Source: Asterias rubens
Lineage: Eukaryota; Echinodermata; Asteroidea; Forcipulatida; Asteriidae
Direction: 5' to 3'
Assembly: GCF_902459465.1 (NCBI RefSeq)
Contig: NC_047067.1
Coordinates: 19,405,680 to 19,469,679 of the forward strand
DNA: 64,000 bases
Each line of letters begins with the position of its first letter. Within the stretch, counting starts at the first letter, position 1. Below are positions 62,915 to 64,000 of this stretch, piece by piece. Made by a program: the position numbers and the translations under genes. A model generated the notes under the pieces. That model was not told the DNA's origin. It saw nothing but the letters and a program-made list of their open reading frames with translations, and did no database searches.

Positions 62915-63129
62915 AACTTGATGCTTGTTTTCGGGACCCCAAATCTAATTCTGAGGTCTCGATATCAAATTCAAGCATTTAAGTGGAAGTTATTTCTTTC
63001 TCGCAAACTACGTTACTTCAGAGAAAGCCGTTTCTCGCAATGTTTTACAGCTCCCCATTACTCGTTACCAAGTAAGTTTTATGCTAACAATTATTTTGAG
63101 TAATTACCAATAGTGTCCAATGCCTTTAA
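62915..63129 (+). mobile_element. MITE-P family, partial copy
   Basis: From GATGCTTGTTTTCGGGACC to AGTGTCCAATGCCTTTAA. Confidence 0.75.
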
Positions 63130-64000
63130 TCCTTGTAATTTATTTGATGCAATTTTAATTCTTGAGTGTTCAATGTCATAGGCCTACGTCAATGGAGGTC
63201 ACATAGAGGTCAAACTCGAGATCGATTTCTAATTGCCTATTAAAATGTTAGACAGTGTTTAGTGCAGACATTGAGCGTCTTAATTCCAGCTGCGTAAAAA
63301 TCTTAGGAGTTTTAAGGGAAAGTATATAACATTGGCTTTTGGAACTGTAACCTCATGACCCACACAGTCAATTGCCTATCGAAATGTTAAAGAGCTGTTC
63401 AGTTTGCCTTGTAACTGATTTCTCCTTATTATGACTCAAGTAAAGTTCTGACCGGACGAAGCCTTGTGTTTGGATAGCCCAGACTCTGAGAATTCAATTT
63501 AAAAATCCAATATCTATACGATGACTTCAGTCAAGTAGGCGCAATCTTCCATTCGGTCCATTAAACCGAAAGCCAAGTGCTTTAAATCGGCTTCCACGTA
63601 CAACCCATATCGAGATGGGTTGTTTTCGGTCTGGAAATCAGAAACCTCCAACTACACGTTATTATATACTTCCATCTACGGGTCTCTTTAATGGATGGTA
63701 TTCCGTTTTTAGAACCGTTCGAACGTTTTATTATGTAGACCGAAAGCCAAGTGCTTCAAATCGGCTACCACATAACCCATGCATTGAGATGTTTTAGGTG
63801 ATCTGAAAATCAGAAACTCCACTACACGTTTTTAAACAGAAGCCCAACTTAGGCTACGAGGCTGTTGTACTCTTCCAAGCATGTATTTCCAGAATTTAAT
63901 TAAAGTATTGTTTTAAATTTCATTGTACACCAAACCATTCGTAGAGAAGACAAATTGTAAAATTTTGATTAGATAAGTCCTTTTTATAAGTACTTCCTCA
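63130..64000. other. No gene identified; one dispersed duplication
   Basis: CCGAAAGCCAAGTGCTTTAAATCGGCT (63568) recurs at 63739 with the following CCAC...ACAACCCAT...GAGATG part, a duplication about 171 bp apart. Nothing coding was seen. Confidence 0.55.

Overview
The window is animal nuclear DNA: spliced genes with GT-AG introns, low coding density, no bacterial gene organisation, and a heavy load of short inverted-repeat DNA elements, tRNA-derived SINEs and decayed CR1-like LINEs. The genes (neurotrophin-type growth factors, an NXPE-type PC-esterase) and the general look of the repeats fit a marine deuterostome, most likely an echinoderm such as a sea star. The species is inference. Most long open frames are chance frames in repeats.

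Layout. 1-800: a 19-bp minisatellite inside a larger repeated unit. 1142-2045: 3' end of a LINE with a 124-bp internal tandem amplification. 2435-11437 (minus): four exons of an NXPE-family gene (transmembrane anchor, neurexophilin-like region, PC-esterase domain); its first exon and probably one small internal exon are not located. 7200-8660: a complex foldback element inside its largest intron. 11.5-22 kb: no gene seen; stacked mobile-element remains.

22424-28549 (minus) and 34710-42092 (minus): the main discovery, two tandem paralogous neurotrophin-like genes, A and B, reconstructed exon by exon. Each has a 52-nt signal-peptide exon, a short exon 2, a propeptide exon and an NGF-type cystine-knot domain, with matching splice phases. 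Gene A has an extra phase-0 intron inside the knot domain, which gene B lacks. Predicted lengths are 227 and 231 residues, with prohormone cleavage sites at the same residue, 113. Both carry a seventh cysteine next to the canonical fifth.

42-64 kb: intergenic repeats, a frameshifted CR1/L2-like reverse-transcriptase pseudogene (45596-47180, minus), a few isolated plus-strand exon candidates of an unidentified gene (48387-59003), and a tandem array of tRNA-Thr-like units (60679-61757).

The commonest repeat is a family of about 300-400 bp elements with inverted ends beginning TTAAAGGCAGTGGACAC, at least 20 copies, each bounded by TTAA (a piggyBac-type signature). Some sit within a few bases of splice sites of neurotrophin A. 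No functional tRNA, rRNA or CRISPR was found.
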